Below the pieces are notes generated by a model. The model made no database searches. It had not been told where the DNA came from and saw only the letters and a list, made by a program, of their open reading frames with translations. From Pseudomonas sp. GV085 (GTDB lineage: Bacteria > Pseudomonadota > Gammaproteobacteria > Pseudomonadales > Pseudomonadaceae), in assembly GCF_003050925.1 (NCBI RefSeq), contig NZ_QAOV01000014.1, positions 116,317 through 180,316 of the forward strand: a stretch of DNA of 64,000 bases, in the 5' to 3' direction. A program made the translations under genes and the position numbers. This document shows positions 51,924 to 60,501 of the stretch, piece by piece (position 1 is the first letter of the stretch; every line of letters starts with the position of its first letter).

Positions 51924-52532
51924 ATGAAACACGAAACTATCGAGAAAAACGTCGGCCTGTTGCTGCTGCTGATGATCCTGGCCGTGAGCATCGGTGGCCT
52001 GACCCAGATCGTCCCGCTGTTCTTCCAGGACGTGACCAACAAACCGGTGGAAGGCATGAAGCCCTACACCGCGCTGCAACTGGAAGGTCGCGACATCTAC
52101 ATCCGCGAAGGCTGCGTCGGCTGTCACTCGCAGATGATCCGCCCGTTCCGTGCCGAGACTGAACGCTACGGGCACTACTCGGTGGCCGGCGAAAGCGTCT
52201 GGGATCATCCGTTCCTCTGGGGCTCGAAACGCACCGGGCCAGACCTGGCGCGAGTCGGTGCGCGTTACTCGGATGACTGGCACCGCGCGCACTTGTACAA
52301 CCCGCGCAACGTCGTGCCGGAGTCGAAGATGCCCGCCTACCCGTGGTTGGTGGCCAACCAGCTCGACAGCAGTCATACCGAAACCAAGATCAAGGCCATG
52401 CGCACCCTGGGCGTGCCTTACACCGACGAGGACATCACCGGCGCCGTCGCTTCGCTCAAGGGCAAGAGCGAGATGGATGCACTGGTCGCCTACCTGCAAG
52501 TGCTCGGCACTGCGATCAAGAGCAAGAGGTGA
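51924..52532 (+). CDS. ccoO: cbb3 oxidase mono-heme cytochrome c subunit (first operon)
   Basis: 202 residues: one N-terminal TM helix (VGLLLLLMILAVSIGGL) and a periplasmic cytochrome c domain with C64-V-G-C67-H68 and the axial Met in KMPAYPWLV. Passes electrons from CcoP to CcoN. 10 bp after ccoN, 3 bp before ccoQ. Confidence 0.95.
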   Translation: MKHETIEKNVGLLLLLMILAVSIGGLTQIVPLFFQDVTNKPVEGMKPYTALQLEGRDIYIREGCVGCHSQMIRPFRAETERYGHYSVAGESVWDHPFLWGSKRTGPDLARVGARYSDDWHRAHLYNPRNVVPESKMPAYPWLVANQLDSSHTETKIKAMRTLGVPYTDEDITGAVASLKGKSEMDALVAYLQVLGTAIKSKR

Positions 52533-52535
52533 GCA

Positions 52536-52730
52536 ATGTTTGAATTGAGCACTGGAATGATCCGCGGCCTGGGCACCGTCGTGGTGTTCGTCGCGTTCAT
52601 CGGCCTGACCCTGTGGGTATTCAACGGCAAGCGCGGCCCGGAATTCGCCGAAGCACGCCTGCTGCCGTTCGCCGACGAGCCACAACCCGACATTACTGAA
52701 GAACCTGTCACAAGGAGTACCCGCCCATGA
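52536..52730 (+). CDS. ccoQ: cbb3 oxidase small subunit CcoQ (first operon)
   Basis: 64 residues with one TM helix (MIRGLGTVVVFVAFIGLTLWVF) and a polar tail. Stabilises the oxidase complex. Its 3' end overlaps ccoP by 4 bp. Confidence 0.9.
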   Translation: MFELSTGMIRGLGTVVVFVAFIGLTLWVFNGKRGPEFAEARLLPFADEPQPDITEEPVTRSTRP

Positions 52731-53680
52731 CCACCTTCTGGAGTACGTGGATCTGCGTACTGACCATCGGCAGCCTGATCGGCCTGACCTGGCTGCTGAT
52801 CGGTACCCGCAAGGGTGAAACCAAGGGCAGCGTCGACCAGACCATGGGCCACAGCTTCGACGGCATCGAGGAATACGACAACCCGTTGCCGCAATGGTGG
52901 TTCATGCTGTTTGCCGGCACGCTGGTGTTTGCCATCGGCTACCTGATCCTTTATCCGGGCCTGGGCAACTGGAAAGGCGTTCTCCCCGGCTATGAGAACG
53001 GCTGGACCGGCGTGCACGAATGGGAAAAGGAGATGGCCAAGGCTGACACGAAGTTCGGGCCGATCTTCGCCAAATTCGCGGCGATGCCTGTGGAAGAAGT
53101 GGCCAAGGACCCGCAAGCGCTGAAAATGGGCGGCCGCCTGTTTGCCTCCAACTGCTCGGTGTGCCACGGCTCGGATGCCAAGGGTGCATACGGTTTCCCC
53201 AACCTGACCGACAGCGACTGGCGCTGGGGCGGCAATGCAGAAACCATCAAGACCACCATCATGGGTGGCCGGATGGCGATGATGCCGGCCTGGGGTGAAG
53301 TCCTGGGGGAAGACGGTGTGAAGAACGTCGCCGCGTATGTGCGCCACGGCCTGGCCAAGCTGCCATTGCCTGCCGACAGCAAAGCCGATCTGCAGGCCGG
53401 ACAGCAAGCGTTCAGCACCACCTGCGTGGCTTGCCATGGTGCTAACGGCCAGGGCACTGAAGCCATGGGCGCACCGAACCTGACGCACCCGACCGGCTTC
53501 ATCTACGGGACGAGCCTGACGCAGCTTGAACAGACGATTCGGCACGGCCGCCAGGGCCATATGCCAGCACAGGCCGAACTGCTCGGCAATGACAAAGTGC
53601 AATTGCTGGCCGCGTATGTGTACAGCCTGTCCCACGGCTTGAATACCGAGCGCTTACAGGCTGAAGACAACCGCAAATAA
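52727..53680 (+). CDS. ccoP: cbb3 oxidase di-heme cytochrome c subunit (first operon)
   Basis: 317 residues. Two N-terminal TM segments, FDGIEEYDNPLPQWWF between them, and two cytochrome c domains with C143-S-V-C-H147 and C233-V-A-C-H237. Accepts electrons from soluble cytochrome c. Eight residues shorter than the second ccoP. No terminator stem is evident directly after it. Confidence 0.95.
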   Translation: MTTFWSTWICVLTIGSLIGLTWLLIGTRKGETKGSVDQTMGHSFDGIEEYDNPLPQWWFMLFAGTLVFAIGYLILYPGLGNWKGVLPGYENGWTGVHEWEKEMAKADTKFGPIFAKFAAMPVEEVAKDPQALKMGGRLFASNCSVCHGSDAKGAYGFPNLTDSDWRWGGNAETIKTTIMGGRMAMMPAWGEVLGEDGVKNVAAYVRHGLAKLPLPADSKADLQAGQQAFSTTCVACHGANGQGTEAMGAPNLTHPTGFIYGTSLTQLEQTIRHGRQGHMPAQAELLGNDKVQLLAAYVYSLSHGLNTERLQAEDNRK

Positions 53681-54162
53681 ATCCCGACCGCTCTGCTGCT
53701 GCACTCTCCCGGATGCGGCAGTTCCCTGCCCCTTTGCGACGCATTGTCGCACCCTCTGTGACTCTTCCTTTCGGATCCCCGGATTCGAGTCTAAGCTTCC
53801 CCCGATGCGGACTGGCCGGTGCCGGTTCCAGGTCGACCCTGAACGATGTGTTCGACGAATCTGCCCGATGACAGGCCGCAAAGGCTGGTAGATACCGGCT
53901 GTCGCACCAATTGCCTTCGGTCAGCCAAACGTTGCGTTTGAACACACCCCGTTACATCCGACCTGACCCCCTCACCTGATCAGTCCGCCGGGACGTTTTG
54001 CCCGCGGGCAATTTTGTCCTTACGCGGCGCATGGAAAGGCCGCAGAATCAGCTTTTGAACGCATTGACCCAGGTCATGGCGCGTTGCAATGACCCCTTGC
54101 TTTCTCCATACTTGCGGCCGATTTTTAATCCTAATAAAACACCCAAACCGTGGAACCTTAGA
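53681..54162. other. Region between the two cco operons
   Basis: 482 bp without a gene. A candidate sigma-70 promoter sits at 54085-54113 (next entry). A partial Anr-like motif TTGACCCAGGTCAT at 54065-54078 matches only 7/10. No good terminator was found for the first operon. An in-frame upward extension of the second ccoN to 53998 is not conserved between the paralogues. Confidence 0.5.
54085..54113 (+). promoter_or_regulatory. Candidate promoter of the second cco operon
   Basis: TTGCAA (54085-54090), a 17-bp spacer, then CATACT (54108-54113); both 4/6. A start near 54120 would leave a leader of about 43 nt before ccoN. Lack of a good Anr box fits a constitutive isoform. Confidence 0.35.
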
Positions 54163-55605
54163 ATGAGCACAGCAATCAGTCCGACTGCTTATAACTATAA
54201 GGTAGTCCGCCAGTTCGCCATCATGACGGTGGTCTGGGGGATCCTTGGCATGGGGCTCGGTGTCTTCATCGCCTCGCAACTGGTCTGGCCGGAGTTGAAC
54301 TTCGGTCTGCCATGGACGAGCTTTGGACGCCTGCGCCCGTTGCACACCAACCTGGTGATTTTCGCCTTCGGTGGATGTGCACTGTTTGCCACTTCTTATT
54401 ACGTCGTGCAGCGAACCTGCCAAACGCGACTGATTTCCGACAGCCTCGCCGCCTTTACCTTCTGGGGATGGCAAGCGGTGATCGTCGGCGCGATCGTGAC
54501 CTTGCCGCTGGGTTACACCACCACCAAGGAATACGCGGAACTGGAATGGCCCCTGGCTATTCTGCTGGCCATCGTCTGGGTTACTTACGGTCTGGTGTTC
54601 TTCGGCACCATCACCAAGCGCAAGACCAAGCACATCTATGTCGGTAACTGGTTCTACGGTGCCTTCATCGTCGTGACGGCGATGCTGCATATCGTCAACC
54701 ACATGTCGCTGCCGGTCAGCCTGTTCAAGTCGTACTCGGCCTACTCGGGCGCGACGGACGCGATGATCCAGTGGTGGTACGGCCACAACGCCGTGGGTTT
54801 CTTCCTGACCACCGGTTTCCTGGGCATGATGTACTACTTCGTGCCGAAACAGGCCGAGCGCCCGATCTACTCCTATCGCCTGTCGATCGTGCACTTCTGG
54901 GCGCTGATCACCCTGTACATCTGGGCCGGTCCGCACCACTTGCACTACACCGCACTGCCGGACTGGGCTCAGTCCCTGGGCATGGCGATGTCGATCATCC
55001 TGCTCGCGCCGAGCTGGGGCGGCATGATCAACGGCATGATGACCCTGTCGGGCGCCTGGCATAAGCTGCGCACCGACCCGATCCTGCGCTTCCTGGTCGT
55101 CTCCCTGGCGTTCTACGGCATGTCGACCTTCGAAGGCCCGATGATGGCCATCAAGACCGTCAACTCGCTGTCGCACTACACCGACTGGACCATCGGCCAC
55201 GTACACGCAGGCGCCTTGGGCTGGGTTGCGATGATCTCGATCGGCGCCATCTACCACATGATCCCGAAACTGTTCGGTCGTGCGCAGATGCACAGCACTG
55301 CCCTGATCAACACCCACTTCTGGCTCGCGACCATCGGTACCGTGCTGTACATCGCCTCGATGTGGGTCAACGGCATCACCCAGGGCCTGATGTGGCGTGC
55401 AATCAACGACGACGGCACCCTCACCTACTCGTTCGTCGAAGCGCTGCAAGCCAGCCACCCGGGCTTCATCGTTCGCGCCCTGGGCGGTGCGTTCTTCGCC
55501 ACCGGCATGCTGTTCATGGCCTACAACGTATTGCGTACCGTACGCGCCTCGAACCCGGCTGAAGCCGAAGACGCCGCCAAGATTGCCGTAGTTGGAGCTC
55601 ACTGA
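54163..55605 (+). CDS. ccoN: cbb3 cytochrome c oxidase subunit I (second operon, ccoN1-type by position)
   Basis: 480 residues, closely similar to the first CcoN and with all heme and CuB histidines kept (RPLHTNLVIFAFGGC, WWYGHNAVGFFLTTGFLG, GPHHLHYTALPDWAQSLG, TIGHVHAGALGW). Start ATG 54163 (MSTAISPTAYNYKVV) aligns with the first copy. Differences are clustered at the N-terminus and in a few membrane positions, for example LHIVNHM here and LHIVNNM in the other. The last base overlaps the ccoO start. Confidence 0.95.
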   Translation: MSTAISPTAYNYKVVRQFAIMTVVWGILGMGLGVFIASQLVWPELNFGLPWTSFGRLRPLHTNLVIFAFGGCALFATSYYVVQRTCQTRLISDSLAAFTFWGWQAVIVGAIVTLPLGYTTTKEYAELEWPLAILLAIVWVTYGLVFFGTITKRKTKHIYVGNWFYGAFIVVTAMLHIVNHMSLPVSLFKSYSAYSGATDAMIQWWYGHNAVGFFLTTGFLGMMYYFVPKQAERPIYSYRLSIVHFWALITLYIWAGPHHLHYTALPDWAQSLGMAMSIILLAPSWGGMINGMMTLSGAWHKLRTDPILRFLVVSLAFYGMSTFEGPMMAIKTVNSLSHYTDWTIGHVHAGALGWVAMISIGAIYHMIPKLFGRAQMHSTALINTHFWLATIGTVLYIASMWVNGITQGLMWRAINDDGTLTYSFVEALQASHPGFIVRALGGAFFATGMLFMAYNVLRTVRASNPAEAEDAAKIAVVGAH

Positions 55606-56213
55606 TGAAGCATGAAGCAGTCGAGAAGAATATTGGCCTGCTGGCCTTCTTCATGGTCATTGCCGTCAGCGTCGGCGGCCTGACCCAGATCGTTCCGCTG
55701 TTTTTCCAGGATGTCACCAACAAGCCGGTCGAGGGCATGAAGCCCCGCACCGCCCTGGAACTGGAAGGCCGGGACATTTATATCGCCAACGGTTGTGTCG
55801 GCTGCCACTCGCAGATGATCCGTCCGTTCCGTGCTGAAACCGAACGCTACGGCCATTACTCGGTCGCCGGTGAAAGCGTCTGGGACCACCCGTTCCTGTG
55901 GGGTTCCAAGCGTACCGGTCCGGACCTGGCCCGTGTCGGCGGTCGTTACTCCGATGACTGGCAGCGTGCGCACTTGTACAACCCGCGCAACGTCGTGCCT
56001 GAGTCGAAAATGCCGGCCTACCCGTTCCTCGTGGAAAACAAGCTCGACGGCAAAGATACCGCCAAAAAAATGGAGGTCTTGCGCACCCTCGGCGTCCCTT
56101 ACACCGACGAAGACATCGCCGGTGCCAAGGATGCCGTGAAGGGCAAAACCGAAATGGACGCGCTGGTGGCCTATCTGCAAGGCCTGGGCACCATCATCAA
56201 AAGCAAACGGTGA
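55605..56213 (+). CDS. ccoO: cbb3 oxidase mono-heme cytochrome c subunit (second operon)
   Basis: 202 residues with an N-terminal TM helix (IGLLAFFMVIAVSVGGL), CVGCHSQMIRPFR and KMPAYPFLVENK. Same length as the first copy. Overlaps ccoN by 1 bp and ccoQ by 4 bp. Confidence 0.95.
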   Translation: MKHEAVEKNIGLLAFFMVIAVSVGGLTQIVPLFFQDVTNKPVEGMKPRTALELEGRDIYIANGCVGCHSQMIRPFRAETERYGHYSVAGESVWDHPFLWGSKRTGPDLARVGGRYSDDWQRAHLYNPRNVVPESKMPAYPFLVENKLDGKDTAKKMEVLRTLGVPYTDEDIAGAKDAVKGKTEMDALVAYLQGLGTIIKSKR

Positions 56214-56404
56214 ATTGGATGGATATCGGGATGATTCGTGGCCTGGGCACCGTTGTCGTAATGGTGGCCTTCATCGGACTGGCACTGTGGGTGTTCAGTC
56301 CCAAGCGCAAGTCGGAGTTTGAAGACGCGACCTTGCTGCCTTTCGCGGATGATCCCGAAGCCATCAAGCACGTCGAGCAAGCTTCTAGGAGTAACAAAGA
56401 ATGA
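56210..56404 (+). CDS. ccoQ: cbb3 oxidase small subunit CcoQ (second operon)
   Basis: 64 residues if read from the GTG at 56210, which overlaps the ccoO stop (GTGA); an ATG at 56219 would give 61 and also fits. One TM helix (MIRGLGTVVVMVAFIGLALWVF). Overlaps ccoP by 4 bp. Confidence 0.88.
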   Translation: MNWMDIGMIRGLGTVVVMVAFIGLALWVFSPKRKSEFEDATLLPFADDPEAIKHVEQASRSNKE

Positions 56405-57378
56405 CTACATTCTGGAGTCTGTACGTCACAGTCCTCAGTCTCGGTACGATCTTTTCCCTGACCTGGCTGCTGCTGTCGACCCGCAAGGGCCAGCGCACCG
56501 AGCAGACAGACGAGACAGTCGGGCACTCTTTCGACGGGATCGCGGAGTACGACAACCCGCTGCCGAAATGGTGGTTCATGCTGTTCGTGGGCACCATCAT
56601 CTTCGCACTGGGCTACCTGGCGCTGTATCCGGGCCTGGGTAACTGGAAAGGCCTGCTGCCGGGTTACGGCTACCTCGACAACGAGAAGCAGACCCCGTTC
56701 GCCAACGGCCAGACCGGCTGGACCGGCGTTCACGAGTGGGAAAAGGAAATGGCCAGGTCGGACGCCAGGTTCGGTCCGATTTTCGCCAAGTTCGCTGCCA
56801 TGCCAATCGAGGAAGTGGCCAAGGACCCGCAAGCGCTGAAGATGGGTGGCCGCCTGTTCGCCTCCAACTGCTCGGTTTGCCATGGTTCCGACGCCAAGGG
56901 CGCCTATGGTTTCCCTAACCTGACCGACGCCGACTGGCGCTGGGGCGGCGAGCCGCAAACCATCAAGACCACCATCATGGGCGGCCGTCACGCCGTGATG
57001 CCTGCCTGGGCTGAAGTGATCGGCGAGCAAGGCGTGGCCGACGTGGCCGCGTTTGTCCTGACCAACCTCGATGGCCGCAAGCTGCCGGAAGGCACCAAGG
57101 CCGACCCGGTTGCCGGGCAGAAACTGTTCGCCACCAACTGCGTGGCGTGCCACGGTCCGGAAGGCAAAGGCACGCCTGCGATGGGCGCGCCTGACCTGAC
57201 TCACCCGGCCGCGTTCATCTACGGTTCGAGCTTCGCTCAACTGCAGCAGACCATCCGTTACGGCCGTCAGGGCCAGATGCCTGCGCAAGAGGCGATGCAG
57301 GGTAACGACAAGGTTCACCTGCTGGCCGCTTACGTCTACAGCCTGTCTCACGGTGAGAAGGCAGCTGACGCCCAGTAA
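56401..57378 (+). CDS. ccoP: cbb3 oxidase di-heme cytochrome c subunit (second operon)
   Basis: 325 residues with two TM segments and two CxxCH sites (CSVCHGSDAKG and CVACHGPEGKG). Compared with the first copy it has an eight-residue net insertion in the loop after the second helix (DNEKQTPFANGQTG region). Followed by a very strong terminator. Confidence 0.95.
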   Translation: MTTFWSLYVTVLSLGTIFSLTWLLLSTRKGQRTEQTDETVGHSFDGIAEYDNPLPKWWFMLFVGTIIFALGYLALYPGLGNWKGLLPGYGYLDNEKQTPFANGQTGWTGVHEWEKEMARSDARFGPIFAKFAAMPIEEVAKDPQALKMGGRLFASNCSVCHGSDAKGAYGFPNLTDADWRWGGEPQTIKTTIMGGRHAVMPAWAEVIGEQGVADVAAFVLTNLDGRKLPEGTKADPVAGQKLFATNCVACHGPEGKGTPAMGAPDLTHPAAFIYGSSFAQLQQTIRYGRQGQMPAQEAMQGNDKVHLLAAYVYSLSHGEKAADAQ

Positions 57379-57399
57379 GGCAAACGCTTGAAGCAACAA

Positions 57400-57441
57400 A
57401 AAACGGCCCCGCCAATGTGAATTGGCGGGGCCGTTTTGTTT
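57400..57441. terminator. Terminator of the second cco operon
   Basis: A 17-bp perfect stem (57400-57416 with 57421-57437) closed by a GTGA loop, then TTTTGTTT. The strongest hairpin in the window; A-rich on the left, so usable in both directions. Confidence 0.93.
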
Positions 57442-57552
57442 AAAGCGGACTCTGGGTTTCGACCGATGGTCATGCCCGACACCTTCTGCGAGGTTGTCGA
57501 ATGCTGCACATGGTAGTAACGTTTCTACAAAGCTATTTCAGGAGGGCCAACC

Positions 57553-57810
57553 ATGATGGCCATCACCACGATTTCCAGCCGCGAATTCAACCAGGACACA
57601 AGTGGTGCCAAAAAAGCCACTCGCCAGGGGCCTGTTTTCATCACCGACCGAGGCAAACCGGCCCATGTACTGCTAAGCATTGAGGACTACCAAAAACTGA
57701 CCGGCACCCACGCCGACATCGTCGAACTTCTGGTGATGCCGGACGCAGCCGATATCGAATTCGAAACCGAGCGCGCCGTGATCAAACATCGCCCTGTGGA
57801 TCTGTCCTGA
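57553..57810 (+). CDS. Phd/YefM-type antitoxin
   Basis: 85 residues: AITTISSREFNQDTSGAKKA is the N-terminal Phd/YefM DNA-binding fold, then GPVFITDRGKPAHVLLSIEDYQKL, and an acidic C-terminal tail (DAADIEFETERA) that should wrap the toxin. AGGAGG lies 7 bp before the first ATG; two adjacent ATGs (57553, 57556) are both possible. Last base overlaps the toxin start. Binds its own promoter in known systems. Confidence 0.88.
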   Translation: MMAITTISSREFNQDTSGAKKATRQGPVFITDRGKPAHVLLSIEDYQKLTGTHADIVELLVMPDAADIEFETERAVIKHRPVDLS

Positions 57811-58220
57811 TGTTTCTACTCGACACCAACGTAATTTCTGAACTACGCAAACCCCAGGCTGACGCTAACGTCGTTGCGTGGGCCAAAAGTGTCATCTCTC
57901 CACGCATGTTCATTTCGGCTATCACCTTGAAGGAACTGGAGACAGGCGTTCTACGAATGGAGCGCCGGGATCCCGCCCAAGGGAAAGTCTTGCGCACTTG
58001 GTTGAAGCATCACGTCATGCCAGCCTTCGACGCCCGAATCCTGCCCGTCGATGCCGCCGTAGCGATTCGCTGCGCCAGTCTGCATGTCCCCGACAGAGCC
58101 AATGAAAGCGATGCCTTGATTGCGGCCACGGCGCTGGTTCATGGTTTGACCGTCGTTACACGCAATGTCGCAGACTTTCAGTCCAGCGGTGTACAACTGA
58201 TCAACCCATGGGCCGAATGA
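57810..58220 (+). CDS. VapC-type PIN-domain toxin
   Basis: 136 residues. PIN ribonuclease with the acidic set in place: Asp5 in FLLDTNVISELRK, Glu in LKELETGV, Asp in NESDALIAATAL, and Asp in TRNVADF. Members cleave tRNA or rRNA when freed from antitoxin. Intact and fully coupled to the antitoxin by a 1-bp overlap. The pair sits between the cco operon terminator and ccoG. Confidence 0.9.
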   Translation: MFLLDTNVISELRKPQADANVVAWAKSVISPRMFISAITLKELETGVLRMERRDPAQGKVLRTWLKHHVMPAFDARILPVDAAVAIRCASLHVPDRANESDALIAATALVHGLTVVTRNVADFQSSGVQLINPWAE

Positions 58221-58260
58221 CCGGCGACATACGCAAAACCGGCCATAATTCCCAAGTCAA

Positions 58261-58274
58261 TTGATTCAAGTCAT
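58261..58274 (+). promoter_or_regulatory. Weak Anr/Fnr-like site upstream of ccoG
   Basis: TTGATTCAAGTCAT: a perfect left half TTGAT and a 3/5 right half. It lies about 160 bp before ccoG, in the 200-bp gap that follows the toxin gene. Low-oxygen control of ccoGHIS is known in related bacteria, but this site alone is not strong. Confidence 0.25.
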
Positions 58275-58422
58275 TACACCATCAAATGATTTTGCCAAAC
58301 GTGACCAAAGGTCGCACCCGCAGGCTAGAGCGACAGGCGTATCATTGAGCCACTGCAACACCCCTTTTTGACCGCGGTCGGCACGTACTGACCGAGGCAC
58401 TTTTCCACTGCCGTGGGATGCA

Positions 58423-59841
58423 ATGATGAGCAACCAGATTCCGCTACACGACGTCACGCCACCTGCCAAGAACGCGAACAACAGCGTCGACCTCTACGCC
58501 TCTCGAGAAAAAATCTACACCCGCGCCTTCACCGGCCTGTTCCGCAACTTGCGTATGACTGGCGGTGCCCTGTTGTTCCTGCTGTATTTCGGCACGGTGT
58601 GGTTGAACTGGGGCGGTCATCAGGCCGTCTGGTGGAACCTGCCGGAGCGCAAGTTCTTCATTTTCGGCGCCACCTTCTGGCCCCAGGACTTCATTCTGCT
58701 GTCCGGCATGCTGATCATCGCCGCGTTCGGCCTGTTCTTCATCACCGTGTACGCCGGCCGCGTCTGGTGCGGTTATACCTGCCCGCAAAGCGTCTGGACC
58801 TGGATTTTCATGTGGTGCGAAAAAGTCACCGAAGGTGACCGCAACCAACGCATCAAGCTCGACAAGGCGCCGATGAGCGCCAACAAGTTCCTGCGCAAGT
58901 TCAGCAAGCACACCCTGTGGCTGTTGATCGGTTTCGTCACCGGCATGACTTTCGTCGGCTACTTCTCGCCGATCCGCGAACTGGTATTCGACTTCTTCAC
59001 CGGCCAGGCGGATGGCTGGTCGTACTTCTGGGTCGGCTTCTTCACCCTCGCCACTTACGGCAATGCCGGCTGGTTGCGCGAACAGGTGTGCATCTACATG
59101 TGCCCGTACGCGCGCTTCCAGAGCGTGATGTTCGACAAGGACACCCTGATCGTTTCCTACGATCCGCGCCGTGGCGAAAGCCGTGGCCCACGTAAAAAAG
59201 GCATCGACTACAAGGCTCAGGGCCTGGGTGACTGCATCGACTGCACCATGTGCGTCCAGGTCTGTCCGACCGGTATCGACATACGTGACGGCCTGCAAAT
59301 CGAATGCATCGGTTGCGCCGCCTGCATCGATGCCTGTGACGCCATCATGGACAAGATGGAATACCCGCGCGGGCTGATCAGCTACACCACCGAGCACAAC
59401 CTGTCCGGGCAGAAAACCCATAAACTGCGCCCGCGCCTGATCGGCTATGCCGTGGTGCTGCTGGCGATGATCAGCTTGCTGGCGACGGCATTCTTCATGC
59501 GTGCGCTGGTGGGTTTCGATGTCAGCAAGGACCGCGTGCTGTACCGCGAGAACGCCGAAGGCCGGATCGAAAACGTCTACAGCCTGAAAATCATGAACAA
59601 GGACCAGCGCGACCATACCTATGTGCTCGAAGCCTCTGGCCTGCCGGATCTCAAATTGCAAGGCCGGCGCGAGATCAAGGTCGCGGCCGGCGAGATCGTC
59701 AGCCAGCCTGCCGAGCTGTCCGTCGCGCCGGAAAAACTGCCCTCGAGCACCAACGAGGTGAAATTCATCCTCAAGGATGCCGATGACGACAGCGTTCACA
59801 TTGAAGCCAAGAGCCGGTTCATCGGCCCACAAATTCGTTGA
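58423..59841 (+). CDS. ccoG: cbb3 oxidase maturation protein CcoG
   Basis: 472 residues. Membrane Fe-S/cupric reductase needed for copper supply to cbb3. About five helices, WCGYTCPQSVW (conserved CxxxCP) in the first half, then a di-[4Fe-4S] ferredoxin domain starting C271 (CIDCTMCVQVCP and CIGCAACIDACD), and a periplasmic Ig-like C-terminal domain. Overlaps the ccoH region by 4 bp if a TTG start is used there. Confidence 0.95.
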   Translation: MMSNQIPLHDVTPPAKNANNSVDLYASREKIYTRAFTGLFRNLRMTGGALLFLLYFGTVWLNWGGHQAVWWNLPERKFFIFGATFWPQDFILLSGMLIIAAFGLFFITVYAGRVWCGYTCPQSVWTWIFMWCEKVTEGDRNQRIKLDKAPMSANKFLRKFSKHTLWLLIGFVTGMTFVGYFSPIRELVFDFFTGQADGWSYFWVGFFTLATYGNAGWLREQVCIYMCPYARFQSVMFDKDTLIVSYDPRRGESRGPRKKGIDYKAQGLGDCIDCTMCVQVCPTGIDIRDGLQIECIGCAACIDACDAIMDKMEYPRGLISYTTEHNLSGQKTHKLRPRLIGYAVVLLAMISLLATAFFMRALVGFDVSKDRVLYRENAEGRIENVYSLKIMNKDQRDHTYVLEASGLPDLKLQGRREIKVAAGEIVSQPAELSVAPEKLPSSTNEVKFILKDADDDSVHIEAKSRFIGPQIR

Positions 59842-59852
59842 GAGAACTGAAC

Positions 59853-60392
59853 ATGCCCGCAGCAACTGCCGCAAGCCCCTGGTACAAGCACCTTTGGCCG
59901 TGGATCATCATCGGGATCCTCGCCTGCTCGGTGGCCTTGACCTTGTCCATGGTGACCATCGCGGTGAACAACCCGGACAACCTGGTCAACGACAACTACT
60001 ACGAGGCTGGCAAAGGCATCAACCGCTCCCTCGACCGTGAGCTGCTGGCCCAGACCCTGAAAATGCGCGCCAGCGTTCATCTCGATGACGTGACCGGCGA
60101 GGTTGACCTGCGCCTGAGCGGCGAGAGCCAGCCCAAGACCCTGGAGCTGAACCTGATCTCGCCGACCCAGCCGGAAAAGGATCGCAAGATCACCCTGGCC
60201 CGCAGCGAAACCGAACAGGGCCGCTACATCGGCCAGTTGAGCGACAAGATCGAAGGCCGGCGTTTTATCGAGTTGCTCGGCACCCAGGACGACCACATCT
60301 GGCGCATGTTCGAAGAGGAACTGGTCAGCCATGACAAGGATCTGCTGCTCGGCGACGAACCGCTGCAAGGCGCCGAAGACCTGAAGAAATAA
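59853..60392 (+). CDS. ccoH: cbb3 oxidase assembly protein CcoH (FixH)
   Basis: 179 residues with one N-terminal TM (WIIIGILACSVALTLSMVTIAV) followed by DNLVNDNYYEAGKGINR, the FixH signature, and a periplasmic beta domain. ATG 59853 is chosen over an in-frame TTG at 59838. Stabilises CcoN during assembly. Between ccoG (11 bp gap) and ccoI. Confidence 0.92.
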   Translation: MPAATAASPWYKHLWPWIIIGILACSVALTLSMVTIAVNNPDNLVNDNYYEAGKGINRSLDRELLAQTLKMRASVHLDDVTGEVDLRLSGESQPKTLELNLISPTQPEKDRKITLARSETEQGRYIGQLSDKIEGRRFIELLGTQDDHIWRMFEEELVSHDKDLLLGDEPLQGAEDLKK

Positions 60393-60408
60393 TCTTTGCG
60401 CTTCGCGC

Positions 60409-60474
60409 TTCGCTGGCAAGCCAGCTCCTACAGGATCACACGAATCTGCGTAGGAGCTGGCTTGCCAGCGAAGA
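60409..60474. repeat. REPIN, GAGCTGGCTTGCCAGCGAAG type
   Basis: Inverted pair CTTCGCTGGCAAGCCAGCTC and its complement with a short loop, placed inside the ccoGHIS cluster between ccoH and ccoI. It may reduce expression of the downstream genes or protect the upstream mRNA. Confidence 0.88.
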
Positions 60475-60501
60475 GGCCCATCCAGACACCATAGATTGCC
60501 C

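Noticed and set aside
54065..54078. Anr box before the second ccoN
   Set aside because: TTGACCCAGGTCAT matches only 7 of 10 consensus positions and is noted but not called.
53980..55602. 540-residue minus-strand frame opposite the second ccoN
   Set aside because: Antisense shadow of a strongly conserved oxidase gene; a similar shadow occurs opposite the first ccoN.
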